From assembly GCF_029360725.1 (NCBI RefSeq), contig NZ_JARKMY010000009.1, positions 470,150-534,149 of the forward strand: a stretch of DNA of 64,000 nucleotides, read 5' to 3'. The DNA is from Chryseolinea sp. H1M3-3 (GTDB lineage: Bacteria; Bacteroidota; Bacteroidia; Cytophagales; Cyclobacteriaceae). A program made the translations under genes and the position numbers. The notes under the pieces are model-generated. The model ran no database searches. It had not been told where the DNA came from and saw only the letters and a program-made list of their open reading frames with translations. Below are positions 19,587 through 29,382 of the stretch, piece by piece (the stretch's first letter is position 1; every line of letters begins with the position of its first letter).

Positions 19587-20228
19587 CTACGCTCTAAAAT
19601 TACCGTAACAGAGTTTTCGAAGGATAGTCCGGGGTCGTAAGTACCAACTTGCCCAGGTAAGAGGCGAATCGCCATGCATGTCTTTTATGTCTGGCTTTGC
19701 ACCTGAATCAAGAAGCAGCTGAATAATTTCTTCGGATGCAAAAGCCGCAGCGCGGTGAAGCGGTGTTTCTCCTTTGGTACGACAATCGCGCATGAAAGCT
19801 CCCGTCTCTACTCCATCATTCGTTTTGATGTTCGGGTTAGCGCCGTAACGAAGGAGTACTTTGATCACTTCATCAAACTTTGGTTGACTCGTCTTACTTA
19901 ATGCTGCATGTAACGGCGTTTCGCCGGTATCGCGCAATGGAAAATTTACGGCTGCACCATTTTCAAGCAAGTATTCACATAGCTGCGCATGACCGTGGAA
20001 GGCAGCACCATTTAAATCAAAATTTTCACCTAACGAATGAAGAACCTCCCCATGCTGAATTAAAATCTTAATGGCACTCACATCTCCGAAGTAGCCACAC
20101 CATTGGATTAATGAAACACCATGTTCATTCTTTGTTGTTGCCGGTTGACCTTCTGCAAGGAACTCAACCACTAAGTCAGTACGACCATCAACGATTTTAT
20201 GGAGGAGATTTTTATTGTCAGTTTTCAT
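19587..20228 (-). CDS. Ankyrin repeat protein
   Basis: A 213-residue protein without signal peptide, made of about five to six ankyrin repeats. Examples: GVSLIQWCGYFGDVSAIKILIQHG, the DLNGAAFHGHAQLCEYLLENGA type, TGETPLHAAL, and KGETPLHRAAAFASEEIIQLLLDSGA. Such proteins are cytosolic binding scaffolds; the partner is unknown. Single gene, with about 190 bp of featureless DNA upstream. Confidence 0.9.
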   Translation of the reverse strand: MKTDNKNLLHKIVDGRTDLVVEFLAEGQPATTKNEHGVSLIQWCGYFGDVSAIKILIQHGEVLHSLGENFDLNGAAFHGHAQLCEYLLENGAAVNFPLRDTGETPLHAALSKTSQPKFDEVIKVLLRYGANPNIKTNDGVETGAFMRDCRTKGETPLHRAAAFASEEIIQLLLDSGAKPDIKDMHGDSPLTWASWYLRPRTILRKLCYGNFRA

Positions 20229-20419
20229 AGGGTTGGTGGCGTAAGTTCGTCAGGGATAATGCTAATGAACCTAAATTACCCTAAAAATTTAAATCTCAGA
20301 AACACCGAAGTATCGATACCAGATTGCCACTAACCACCAGAACATTCAACCTGACAGAACACAAAAGAACCGCGCATAGACACCTGACTTCGCACATTAA
20401 GAACGGAAACCCCAACACT

Positions 20420-21184
20420 TCACTTCACCCACGCTTTCAATTCCTCGTACGGAATTAAAACTTCCGTGGGCCCGGCGGCATACGGTGCGATTTCATAGTT
20501 GTTATAGAAAAATACAATACCCTCTTTTTTGAAACCGTAATTTTTATTCAGCTCAAATTTATCTTCCGGAAATTCAAAATAGTTTTCACTTAAAGAAGCC
20601 GTGTCGGCTAATTGGCGGCTTTGTCTGAATATTTTATTTCCGGCACTTGTAAGTGCTTCATTGTATCCTGGCTTCAATAAATTATCTAAGGTAAAATCTG
20701 CACCTGTTCTTGGATTCAAGTTTATAAAATAAACGCCCGAGCCACCATGGGCGCCCCCGGTGTAGTATTCATCGTTAACAGAAAGACTCAGCAAGGAATC
20801 GGTTAATACTTCCACGTTGACGTTGGCTGTATAGTGCCACCCCCCAAAAGCCTCCGGAATTTCACTTTTGAAATCATCATAATCCTGAATGAAGATCCTA
20901 CCTATCTCCTGCATACTTAAGCCCTGCGACTCAGGATTACCGAGCGATACAGCTGCATCAATTCGCTGTTTGATAACTTTTGTGACCATTGAATCAATGC
21001 CCGAAAATTCCGGGTAGGTAACTTCGAAATAAGCGCAAGCGAGTGTATCGGACTTACATCCGCCCTGTGATTCAATTCGAAACGTTTTAGTCTCAAAACT
21101 TATGGGCGTTTCCTTTTCTTCTTTCGGGCTACCGCATGAAAAAATTACAACGCACGGAAGTATAAAGCCAACAAAATACTTCAT
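20420..21184 (-). CDS. DUF3298/DUF4163 domain lipoprotein
   Basis: A 254-residue protein with a lipoprotein leader (VIFSC, Cys17). Its layout matches the DUF4163-DUF3298 pair (also seen in RsiV-type anti-sigma factors): FEVTYPEFSGI, then YTANVNVEVLTDSLLSLSV with YYTGGAHG, and LNPRTGADFTLDNLL, ending in YEIAPYAAGPTEVLIPYEEL. Probably an envelope protein; biochemical role unknown. It starts 7 bp after the TlpA-like gene, and forms the tail of the alaS-gatB-tlpA run. Confidence 0.88.
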   Translation of the reverse strand: MKYFVGFILPCVVIFSCGSPKEEKETPISFETKTFRIESQGGCKSDTLACAYFEVTYPEFSGIDSMVTKVIKQRIDAAVSLGNPESQGLSMQEIGRIFIQDYDDFKSEIPEAFGGWHYTANVNVEVLTDSLLSLSVNDEYYTGGAHGGSGVYFINLNPRTGADFTLDNLLKPGYNEALTSAGNKIFRQSRQLADTASLSENYFEFPEDKFELNKNYGFKKEGIVFFYNNYEIAPYAAGPTEVLIPYEELKAWVK

Positions 21185-21191
21185 TCGAAAT

Positions 21192-22403
21192 CTATTTTTT
21201 AAAAACTTCAGCTAACTTCTTTTCAAGCGCTGGTCCACGAAGATTCTTCGCGATGATTATACCATTCGGATCAAGCAACAACGAGAATGGAATACCTGTG
21301 ATGTTATAAGTTTTAGCAGCTTCTGACTGCCAGTACTTTAAATCAGAAACATGTGTCCAGGCCAGCTTATCTTCCTCAATTGCTCTTAACCAATCGTCTT
21401 TTTTACGATCAAGCGATACTCCAAATACCGTGAACCCTTGATTCTTAAATTTATGAAAGACACGTACCACGTTGGGATTTTCCTGGCGGCAAGGGCCACA
21501 CCATTTTGCCCAAAAATCCACCAACACATACTTACCTTTCATACTCGATAGTTTAACTACCTGGCCCGTTGTATCAGGCAGCGCAATCTCTGGTGCCGGC
21601 TGGCCGATGGCGATGGTCTTCATTTTATCGACCATGCTGACAAAGGCTTTCGCATGCTCGTAGTTAGGCCACTCTTTTCTTAGCTTGTTGGCTACTGCCA
21701 GATACGTATCAAAATGCTGGTCGGCATCGATGGCTTTGCTCTGCAAAAGATTGATAACACCGAGCGATGGCGGTTCCTTCTTTAAAAGGTCGGCGACCTG
21801 CTGTTGGCCTTTAGCGACCTCGTTCATATACGTTGCATGTAATTCCGCCATTTTAGCTTCATTTTTCACTTGGGCGGCTTCAGAATACTGTTGGCTGATC
21901 TTCGCCATTTCTGGTGACGATTCGACATCGCGCAAGATGGTTTGAGTCTTGCGGATGATATCGATATCGGGTGAACCTTTGATTTCAATAAAGCCGTTAG
22001 GATCATTACCATCCACGTTGATCTCCACGTTGCTTTTATATAAGATAAAATCAACATACTGTTTGTTGAAGAATGTAATCTTATAATAACCGGGCTGAGA
22101 AAGCTTAATCTTTTTCGAATACGTGTAATTGCTCTTTAACTTCACTGTATCCTGCCAGCCCATGCCGCCATTAATGATTTCCTGAATAAGAATCTGGCCT
22201 TGCTGTGGAAATCCGACTTTCCCACTCACCGTCACTTCCCAGCTATCCGCGCTCGCAGTAGCATTGGCGTCTTCCTTACTCGCCGACGAGCAGGAAAAGC
22301 AGAAAGCAAAAAGCAATAAACCAAATGTAAATAGCCTTCCTAAAGTGCGTCTCAAACTCTCGCTTCGGACGGTAAGCTCTAAGCTGTTTTCTCCTCTTAT
22401 CAT
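21192..22403 (-). CDS. TlpA-like thiol-disulfide oxidoreductase lipoprotein (DUF4369 + thioredoxin)
   Basis: A 403-residue protein. After a lipoprotein leader (FCFSC) it has a DUF4369-like beta domain (VSGKVGFPQQGQILIQE onwards, residues 55-140), a helical middle, and a C-terminal AhpC/TSA-thioredoxin domain beginning GQPAPEIALPDTTG with the redox pair WCGPC (Cys302, Cys305) and cis-Pro in TGIPFSLLLDPNG. It handles disulfides in the periplasm. The ATG overlaps the gatB stop (ATGA, 22400-22403). The first 25 residues are unusually polar for a signal peptide and come from an AGCT-rich DNA stretch that resembles an intergenic repeat, so the real start could be a non-ATG codon further in. Confidence 0.9.
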   Translation of the reverse strand: MIRGENSLELTVRSESLRRTLGRLFTFGLLLFAFCFSCSSASKEDANATASADSWEVTVSGKVGFPQQGQILIQEIINGGMGWQDTVKLKSNYTYSKKIKLSQPGYYKITFFNKQYVDFILYKSNVEINVDGNDPNGFIEIKGSPDIDIIRKTQTILRDVESSPEMAKISQQYSEAAQVKNEAKMAELHATYMNEVAKGQQQVADLLKKEPPSLGVINLLQSKAIDADQHFDTYLAVANKLRKEWPNYEHAKAFVSMVDKMKTIAIGQPAPEIALPDTTGQVVKLSSMKGKYVLVDFWAKWCGPCRQENPNVVRVFHKFKNQGFTVFGVSLDRKKDDWLRAIEEDKLAWTHVSDLKYWQSEAAKTYNITGIPFSLLLDPNGIIIAKNLRGPALEKKLAEVFKK

Positions 22404-23857
22404 ACCTCTTCTAATTTTTTTGTGATCAATGCATTTGCAACTTTCGGGTCTGCCTTCCCTTTACTCCTTTTCATTACCTCCCCCATAAACATACCGACAA
22501 TTCCTTTCTTGCCATTTTTGTATTCTTCCACTTTCAATGGAAATTCTTTCAGCACCTCATCAATAATGGGAATGATAGCGTCCTGATTACTTTCCTGGAT
22601 GAGGTTTAACTGCTGAGCAACTTCCAGCGACGATTTATTCGGGTTCTTTAACAACTCCGGGAATACACGCTGGGATGCCACAGAAAAGCTAATCTTACCA
22701 GAATCCACGAGCGCGATCAAATCGACCAACTCTTTTGGCTTAATAGGAAGTTCGTCTGCCGACAAACTCAGGTCATTCAGACAGGATTTAACCGGTCCCA
22801 TTACCCAGTTGGAGGCAGCCTTATAATTCTTGGTAAGCTTGCATAATTCCTCGAAATACAGAGCTATATCTTTCGAGTCGGTCAACACTTGCGCATCGTA
22901 TTCCGGAAGATTCAGTTCAGCGATGTATTTGTTATACAACTCGCGTGGAAGCGCCGGCATGGTGGCCTTGATTTCATTCAACCATTTGTCAGATACTTCC
23001 AATGGACTTAAATCAGGGTCAGGGAAGTATCGATAGTCATTTAATTCCTCTTTTGTGCGCATGCCAAAGGTGAGTCCGGTGGCCGCATCAAATGTTCGTG
23101 TTTCCGATGGAATCGTATTACCTTTTTCAATTTCTTCAATCTGACGCTCAATTTCGTGATCGATAGCGCGCTGAACATTTCGGATAGAGTTCATATTTTT
23201 TACCTCTACCTTTTTACCAAATTCCTTCGCTCCTTTCAACATTACTGAAATATTTGCATCACAACGCAAAGATCCTTCTTCCATATTACCGTCACAAATA
23301 TCCAGGTAACGAACAAGTTTTCTGATTTCGGTTAAGTATGCATACGCCTCGTCGGAAGTTCGCATGTCCGGCTGACTTACAATTTCAATCAACGGTACGC
23401 CTGCACGGTTAAAGTCGACGAGTGTATCCGGCTCTGCAGCCAAGTGCATAGATTTACCCGCATCTTCTTCAATGTGAATTCGGTGCAATTCAACATTCCG
23501 CTCTCCTTCTTTAGTGTTGATGGTAACATAGCCACCTTTGCAAATGGGCGTTCTGTCTTGCGTAATCTGATAGCCTTTCGGAAGATCTGGATAGAAATAA
23601 TTCTTTCGATCAAAGATGTTAAAGCGTGTTATTTCAGAGTGACAGGCAATTCCCATTTTTATCGCATACTCAACAACTTTTTTATTGAGTCGCGGTAGTG
23701 TTCCAGGATGAGCGAGCGTAACAACGCCAACATTTGTATTAGGAAGACTACCGTATGCTGTAGAGTCCGTATTATATATTTTACTCTTGGTTAGAAGTTG
23801 TGCGTGAACTTCCAGGCCGATAACTGAAATGTATTTGTCTCTGATTGATTTGTCCAT
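22400..23857 (-). CDS. gatB: Asp-tRNA(Asn)/Glu-tRNA(Gln) amidotransferase subunit B
   Basis: A 485-residue protein of normal GatB length. Signature parts: VIGLEVHAQLLTKSKIYN, LAHPGTLPRLNKKVVEYAIK, FDRKNYFYPDLPKGYQITQ, and RIHIEEDAGKS, with the C-terminal YqeY-like tail (KGKADPKVANALI). With GatA and GatC (not in the window) it transamidates Glu-tRNA(Gln) and/or Asp-tRNA(Asn). It follows alaS by 3 bp and overlaps the TlpA-like gene by 4 bases. Confidence 0.97.
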   Translation of the reverse strand: MDKSIRDKYISVIGLEVHAQLLTKSKIYNTDSTAYGSLPNTNVGVVTLAHPGTLPRLNKKVVEYAIKMGIACHSEITRFNIFDRKNYFYPDLPKGYQITQDRTPICKGGYVTINTKEGERNVELHRIHIEEDAGKSMHLAAEPDTLVDFNRAGVPLIEIVSQPDMRTSDEAYAYLTEIRKLVRYLDICDGNMEEGSLRCDANISVMLKGAKEFGKKVEVKNMNSIRNVQRAIDHEIERQIEEIEKGNTIPSETRTFDAATGLTFGMRTKEELNDYRYFPDPDLSPLEVSDKWLNEIKATMPALPRELYNKYIAELNLPEYDAQVLTDSKDIALYFEELCKLTKNYKAASNWVMGPVKSCLNDLSLSADELPIKPKELVDLIALVDSGKISFSVASQRVFPELLKNPNKSSLEVAQQLNLIQESNQDAIIPIIDEVLKEFPLKVEEYKNGKKGIVGMFMGEVMKRSKGKADPKVANALITKKLEEV

Positions 23858-23860
23858 ATA

Positions 23861-26476
23861 TTAGGCTATCAATTTACGAGCTTTTTCTAAAACAGCGTTT
23901 AATCCGTTCAAGTTCTTGCCGCCGGCGGTTGCAAAAAAAGGTTGACCTCCCCCACCACCTTCAATTTCTTTCGCGAGCTCCTTCACAAGGTTTCCTGCGT
24001 GATATTTATTGGTCAGCGCAAGTTTTTCACCGATCATCACTGTGACTTGCGGCTTACTTTCAACGTCTGCAGCCAGAATCAGCAGCAAATCATCAAATTG
24101 ATTTCGCAAACCATAAGCAATGTTTTTAAGTGCTTCTGCATTAGCTACCGTTACGCGCTCTATAATCAAATGATAACCATTACTCTTTACTGCCTTTTTT
24201 GCAAGCTGATCTTTTAATAAGTTCGCTTGCTCTTGTTGGAAGAGCTCAACTTTCTTTTCCAGCGCATGCTTTTCCTCCAACAAATTCATGGTGGTGGTAA
24301 TAAGGTCTTTCGGATTCTTTAATAATTCCCGCACCTTATCCAACACCCGTAGTTCTTCACGAACGTATTGTTCAGCCCCATCGGCCGTAATAGCTTCAAT
24401 TCTTCTTACACCGGCAGCTACCGAACTTTCAGAAATAATTTTAAACAAACCGATCTGACCTGTCGCCGGAACATGTGTTCCACCGCAAAGTTCCACCGAA
24501 AAATCAGGGTCAAAAGTAATGACTCTTACAAAGTCACCGTACTTTTCGCCAAACAGAGCCATCGCACCAAGCGATTTTGCTTTTTCTATAGGTACATTTC
24601 GTTTTTCGTCGAGTTTAATGTTCTCCCGGATTTTTTGATTCACGATGTCTTCAACTTTTAGAATTTCATCATTTGTCATGGCCGTAAAATGCGAAAAGTC
24701 AAAACGCAAAATCTTGTCACTCACCAAAGAACCTTTCTGCTCTACATGCTTTCCCAATACCTGACGCAGTGTGGCATGCAGCAGGTGCGTTGCAGAGTGA
24801 TTGTCCATCGAAAGCATGCGCTTTCTTTTATCTACTTGCGCGTGAAAAGTGGCATTTAAATTCTCAGGAAGTTTTTCAGCAAAATGAACGATCATTTCAT
24901 TTTCCTTTTTTGTATCGATAATGAAAATTTTCTCATTTGCATTTTCGATGTAACCGATATCTCCCACTTGGCCGCCACTTTCCGCATAAAAGGGTGTACG
25001 ATCAAATACGAGTTGAATGAGCTCTTTATTTTTTTGTTTGATCTTTCTGTACTTCACAATTTTCACGTCCGTACTCAAATGATCGTAACCGATGAATTCC
25101 GGTTTCTGATCTTCTCCAACCAAAAACCAATCGCCTGTTTCTTTTGCTGCGGCTGCCTTCGAACGTGACTTCTGCTTTTCCATTTCCGCCTTGAAGCCTT
25201 GCTCATCAACGGAAAATCCACGCTCGCGTGCTATTAAAGAAGTGAGATCAAGCGGAAAGCCAAAGGTGTCGTATAACTCAAATGCTTGTTCGCCACTAAC
25301 AGTTTTATTCTTCAGGTCAGTCTCGATAATTTCCAATCGCTTTAAACCTTTTTCAAGTGTTCTCAGGAAAGATGATTCTTCTTCTAAAATCACCTTGCCC
25401 ACATACTCCTTCTGTTTTTCTAATTCCGGAAATACATCTTTCAACTGGTTTCCTAAAACCGGCACTAACTTATGTATGAATGGCTCTTTGAAATTTAAAA
25501 ATGTAAATCCATAGCGTACGGCTCTTCTTAATATCCGGCGAATAACATACCCTGCGCCCGTGTTAGAAGGGAGTTGACCATCAGCGATAGCAAATGAAAC
25601 AGCCCGAACGTGATCGGCGATAACACGCATCGCTATGTCGGACTTCTCATCTTGTTTGTATTTTACCTTTGCGGCCTCGCCGATAAAATCAATGAGTGGT
25701 GAAAATACATCGGTGTCATAATTCGAAGTTTTCTTCTGAATCGCCATACACAAGCGTTCAAAACCCATCCCGGTATCAACGTGCTGTGCAGGTAATTTTT
25801 CAAGAGAGCCATCAGCTTTACGGTTGAACTCCATGAATACAAGATTCCAGATCTCGACTACCTGGGGATGATCATTGTTTACCAATTCTTTCCCGGGGAT
25901 TCTGTTTACTTCATCTTCCGTTCTTAAATCGACATGAATTTCAGAACAAGGACCACAAGGCCCCATCTCCCCCATTTCCCAGAAGTTATCCTTTTTATTT
26001 CCATTCAGTATTCTATCTTCAGCAATAAACTGTTTCCAATAGTCATGCGCTTCCTGATCAAAACTTAAATTCTCTTTTGAATCACCTTCAAATACGGTGA
26101 CATACAATCTATCTTTCGGAAGCTTATATACTTCAGTCAACAATTCCCAAGCCCATTCGATTGCTTCCTTCTTGAAATAATCACCGAATGACCAATTGCC
26201 TAACATTTCAAACAGGGTGTGATGGTAGGTATCAATTCCTACTTCCTCCAGGTCGTTATGCTTGCCACTTACGCGCAAACATTTTTGCGTGTCAGCAATC
26301 CGCGGTTGTCTGGAGGTGGCGTTTCCAAGAAAATAATCTTTGAACTGCACCATTCCTGAGTTAGTGAAAAGCAGTGTTGGATCGTTCTTTAGCACGAGAG
26401 GTGCCGAAGGAACAATTGCGTGACCTTTGCTGGCAAAAAAATCTAAAAACTTTCGTCTGATCGAGGCCGAATCCAT
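23861..26476 (-). CDS. alaS: Alanyl-tRNA synthetase
   Basis: An 871-residue protein of full family length. The class II catalytic domain starts at once ([52 protein letters not shown]). The editing domain keeps its zinc ligands: HSATHLLH (His560, His564) and CGGTH (Cys664, His668). The C-terminal C-Ala domain has [15 protein letters not shown]. It charges tRNA(Ala) and clears Ser/Gly mischarging. First gene of a run with gatB; the promoter must lie in 26477-26703, shared divergently with capA-like. Confidence 0.98.
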   Translation of the reverse strand: MDSASIRRKFLDFFASKGHAIVPSAPLVLKNDPTLLFTNSGMVQFKDYFLGNATSRQPRIADTQKCLRVSGKHNDLEEVGIDTYHHTLFEMLGNWSFGDYFKKEAIEWAWELLTEVYKLPKDRLYVTVFEGDSKENLSFDQEAHDYWKQFIAEDRILNGNKKDNFWEMGEMGPCGPCSEIHVDLRTEDEVNRIPGKELVNNDHPQVVEIWNLVFMEFNRKADGSLEKLPAQHVDTGMGFERLCMAIQKKTSNYDTDVFSPLIDFIGEAAKVKYKQDEKSDIAMRVIADHVRAVSFAIADGQLPSNTGAGYVIRRILRRAVRYGFTFLNFKEPFIHKLVPVLGNQLKDVFPELEKQKEYVGKVILEEESSFLRTLEKGLKRLEIIETDLKNKTVSGEQAFELYDTFGFPLDLTSLIARERGFSVDEQGFKAEMEKQKSRSKAAAAKETGDWFLVGEDQKPEFIGYDHLSTDVKIVKYRKIKQKNKELIQLVFDRTPFYAESGGQVGDIGYIENANEKIFIIDTKKENEMIVHFAEKLPENLNATFHAQVDKRKRMLSMDNHSATHLLHATLRQVLGKHVEQKGSLVSDKILRFDFSHFTAMTNDEILKVEDIVNQKIRENIKLDEKRNVPIEKAKSLGAMALFGEKYGDFVRVITFDPDFSVELCGGTHVPATGQIGLFKIISESSVAAGVRRIEAITADGAEQYVREELRVLDKVRELLKNPKDLITTTMNLLEEKHALEKKVELFQQEQANLLKDQLAKKAVKSNGYHLIIERVTVANAEALKNIAYGLRNQFDDLLLILAADVESKPQVTVMIGEKLALTNKYHAGNLVKELAKEIEGGGGGQPFFATAGGKNLNGLNAVLEKARKLIA

Positions 26477-26703
26477 GAATCTTATATTAATGCGCGTTAA
26501 ACGTTGAATGAAAGCAAAAAAGCATTGTTGCTCAAGGCTAAAGATTAAGCAGAAACCCGAAGAAAGCAGGTTTTAAGCCATGAGCTGAAGCTTTTTGCTT
26601 TCTGCATTCCACTTTTTCCTATTCAACCCACAAAATTAGCGTCAATTACCGCTAAACCACCACGTATCCAGGATTTTTTTATTTCTTTGCGCCTAGATTT
26701 ACG
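26477..26703. promoter_or_regulatory. Divergent intergenic region between alaS and the CapA-like gene
   Basis: A 227-bp region holding both outward promoters. Near the CapA start there is TTTCTTTGCGCC (26682-26693), which resembles the Bacteroidota -7 element. Within it, 26592-26607 reads GCTTTTTGCTTTCTGC, a 16-base match in inverse orientation to 22299-22314. No gene is seen. Confidence 0.4.
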
Positions 26704-27816
26704 ATGCGATACTACTTTTTTCTTTCCATTTTATTTGTCTCTTCTATAATAAGAGCACAGGAACGAGACACATTGTCTCAACCTTCCGATAGTCTTTCGA
26801 TTTCTATCCATGTTGCTATTGATACCATTGCTATCGTCCCTGATACAGTATCTATTATTGGCGTGGGTGATATTATGATGGGCACCAACTATCCGGAAGA
26901 TAAGTTGCCTCCAAATGATGGCGCTCACCTATTGAAAAATGTAGAGTCTATCTTAAAAGACGCAGATGTTACCTTTGGTAACCTTGAAGGCACATTACTC
27001 GATGAAGGCGGTGTACCAAAAAAATGCAATGACCCTAAAGTTTGCTATGCCTTTCGGACTCCTGTTCGATATGTGAATAATCTTGTGAGGGCAGGTTTTG
27101 ATATGATGAGCCTTGCAAACAATCATGCTGGTGACATGGGAGACCCCGGCAGAAAGAGCAGCATCAAAACTTTAGAGGAAGCAAATATTTTACACGCAGG
27201 ACAAGTTACACACCCTACTGTTATTTTTGAAAAGGACAGTGTCAAATATGGCCTGGCTGCATTCTCGCCGAATAGCAATTGTGTTGACATAAATGATATT
27301 GAAGGCGCTATTGAAATTGTGAAAAGATTGGATTCGATATGTGACATTGTCATTGTTTCATTTCATGGTGGCGCTGAGGGAGCAAAATTTGAAAGTGTAC
27401 CACGCACGAATGAAATATATTATGGTGAAAACCGTGGAGATGTTTACAAGTTCGCGCATACATTAATAGACGCAGGTGCGGATATAATCTTCGGTCATGG
27501 GCCCCATGTTACACGTGCTATTGAAATTTACAATGAACGTTTTATTGCTTATAGCCTGGGCAACTTTTGTACTTACCGCGGCATCAGTGTGAATGGCGTT
27601 AATGGATTAGCGCCCATCGTCAAAGTGTTTACAGATAAAAAGGGAAAGTTTTTTTACGGAAAGATCATCCCTACTTATCAAACTTATGAAACCGGTGTCC
27701 GAATTGATCCTCAAAATCAGGTAATTAAGAAAATTCAAGAGCTTACAAAAAAAGATTTTCCTGAATCACCAATTCGGATTGACGAAAATGGTTTAATTAC
27801 TTACCTTGCTCAATAA
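26704..27816 (+). CDS. CapA family protein (poly-gamma-glutamate-type capsule enzyme domain)
   Basis: A 370-residue exported protein (signal to about IIRAQ). It carries the calcineurin-like PGA_cap domain: IIGVGDIMMGTNYP, DVTFGNLEGTL, MMSLANNHAGDMG, VSFHGGAEGAKF, and GADIIFGHGPHVTR, with GNFCTYRG near the end. The metal-binding Asp/Asn/His residues of that fold are all present. In Bacillus CapA works in poly-gamma-glutamate synthesis, but many bacterial homologues have no capB/C, and none are here, so the substrate is open. Divergent from alaS. Confidence 0.9.
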   Translation: MRYYFFLSILFVSSIIRAQERDTLSQPSDSLSISIHVAIDTIAIVPDTVSIIGVGDIMMGTNYPEDKLPPNDGAHLLKNVESILKDADVTFGNLEGTLLDEGGVPKKCNDPKVCYAFRTPVRYVNNLVRAGFDMMSLANNHAGDMGDPGRKSSIKTLEEANILHAGQVTHPTVIFEKDSVKYGLAAFSPNSNCVDINDIEGAIEIVKRLDSICDIVIVSFHGGAEGAKFESVPRTNEIYYGENRGDVYKFAHTLIDAGADIIFGHGPHVTRAIEIYNERFIAYSLGNFCTYRGISVNGVNGLAPIVKVFTDKKGKFFYGKIIPTYQTYETGVRIDPQNQVIKKIQELTKKDFPESPIRIDENGLITYLAQ

Positions 27817-27817
27817 C

Positions 27818-28156
27818 ATGGCTTACAAGGAAAAAGAAATAGAAAAGCTTTACTACTCCATTGGAGAAGTAGCAGAAATATTTAGCGTAGCTCCATCACT
27901 CATCCGTTTTTGGGAATCGGAGTTCGAACTGATCAAACCGAAAAAGAACCGTAAAGGAAATCGGCAGTTCACCAAAGAAGACATTGATAGTGTCCGCACT
28001 ATTTATCACCTGGTAAAAGAAAAAGGATTTACCCTTCAGGGTGCAAAAGAAATGTTGCGCAATGATACGCAAGCTGTGCGCGATAAAATGGAATTTATAG
28101 ATTCATTAAAACGCGTTCGGGGATTTCTCGTTGAGCTCCGTGAAAAGTTACATTAA
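27818..28156 (+). CDS. MerR family transcriptional regulator
   Basis: A 112-residue protein starting MAYKEKEIEKLYY, one base after the CapA-like stop. The MerR winged helix is complete: YYSIGEVAEIFSVAPSLIRFWESEF, then NRKGNRQFTKEDIDSVRTIYHLVKEKGFTLQGAKEML. The short C-terminus is a dimer helix without effector domain or cysteines. This compact form is common and conserved near dprA or CapA-like genes in Bacteroidota; its targets are unknown. Likely co-transcribed with the upstream gene. Confidence 0.93.
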   Translation: MAYKEKEIEKLYYSIGEVAEIFSVAPSLIRFWESEFELIKPKKNRKGNRQFTKEDIDSVRTIYHLVKEKGFTLQGAKEMLRNDTQAVRDKMEFIDSLKRVRGFLVELREKLH

Positions 28157-28238
28157 AAATTGTTAAGTTTTTTGTTGTTCGTAAGTATAGATAGATCCTT
28201 TCACGTTTTTATTGTCATAATTTTCTTCACCGTTGTCT

Positions 28239-29351
28239 ATGGATCAAAGCCGGCTTTCTTTATTAGCCCTTCATTTTATTCCGGGAATTGGTAACTACAT
28301 CATTAAGCAGTTGATCAGTTATTGTGGCAGTGCTGAAAAAGTTTTTAAAATTCCAAAAGGGAAACTTCAAAAGATACCAGGTATTGGTGATGTTACGGCA
28401 GACGCTATCGTAAAAGGTAAACCTTTCGCATTAGCTGAAAAGGAGTTCAAGAAAACGGAAAAAGAAAAAGTAGAGCTCATATTTTTTACAGACAAAAAAT
28501 ATCCTTCACGTCTAAAGCAAATTCCAGATGCCCCGACACTCCTGTATACTACTGGAAATATCGATTTTGAAAATCCAAAAGCAGTAGCAGTAGTCGGCAC
28601 CCGAAAGTCAACTGATTACGGAAGAGATTGTGTTGAACAATTAATCTACGGATTACAAAAACATGATGCACTTATTATTAGTGGACTTGCTTATGGTATT
28701 GATATTCAGGCGCACAAACAAGCCCTAAAAAACGACTTACCCACTGTAGGCATTATGGGAAGTGGTATCGATGTGATGTATCCTGCATCACATATGGAAA
28801 CTGCAAAAAAGATGTTGCTCAAAGGAGGTCTCGTTTCTGAGAACCCCATGGGAACAAAACCAGACGCTCACAACTTTCCCGCGAGGAACAGAATTATTGC
28901 CGGCCTTTGTGATGTCCTTGTTGTTGTCGAGGCGGCGCAAAAAGGTGGCGCATTGATCACTGCAGAAATTGCTAACTCTTATAATAAGGATGTGTTAGCC
29001 TTCCCTGGAAATGTTGGCCGCAGCTACTCTGAAGGTTGTAACAGTCTCATTAAAGCAAACAAAGCGCACCTGATTACATCCGTTAATGATTTGGAATACG
29101 TGGCAAACTGGAGTTCGGAAGTTAAAAATCCTGCAAGAAAAAATGAGCCCTTGTTATTGGAAGCTTATGAACCGGAAGAACAAACCATTTTAAGGGTGAT
29201 GATGGAAAACAATAACCAATTGATGATTGATGAATTATGTTGGCGGTCGGGGTTGAACATTGGAAAGTTAGCTTCCTTACTGTTGAATCTGGAGTTTAAA
29301 GGTGTACTCTCCCCGTTGCCCGGCAAGGTCTATAAGATTGTAAAAGCTTGA
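28239..29351 (+). CDS. dprA: DNA-processing protein DprA
   Basis: Start ATG 28239; 370 residues. Layout: helix-hairpin-helix (residues about 10-65, with LQKIPGIGDVTADAI), the Rossmann DNA_processg_A domain with VGTRKSTDYG, SGLAYGIDIQAHK, GSGIDVMYPASH and ARNRIIAGL, and a C-terminal winged helix (LMIDELCWRSGLNIGKLASLLLNLE). It loads RecA on incoming single-stranded DNA in natural transformation. Single gene, convergent with the TPR gene. Confidence 0.96.
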   Translation: MDQSRLSLLALHFIPGIGNYIIKQLISYCGSAEKVFKIPKGKLQKIPGIGDVTADAIVKGKPFALAEKEFKKTEKEKVELIFFTDKKYPSRLKQIPDAPTLLYTTGNIDFENPKAVAVVGTRKSTDYGRDCVEQLIYGLQKHDALIISGLAYGIDIQAHKQALKNDLPTVGIMGSGIDVMYPASHMETAKKMLLKGGLVSENPMGTKPDAHNFPARNRIIAGLCDVLVVVEAAQKGGALITAEIANSYNKDVLAFPGNVGRSYSEGCNSLIKANKAHLITSVNDLEYVANWSSEVKNPARKNEPLLLEAYEPEEQTILRVMMENNNQLMIDELCWRSGLNIGKLASLLLNLEFKGVLSPLPGKVYKIVKA

Positions 29352-29358
29352 TAGATGT

Positions 29359-29372
29359 TTCGCCTAGGCGAA
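29359..29372. repeat. Perfect 14-bp palindrome between convergent genes
   Basis: TTCGCCTAGGCGAA lies 7 bp after the dprA stop and 10 bp before the TPR gene's stop. Perfect dyad without loop and without T tract; could be a transcription end signal or a protein site. Confidence 0.5.
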
Positions 29373-29382
29373 TCGCGACGCC

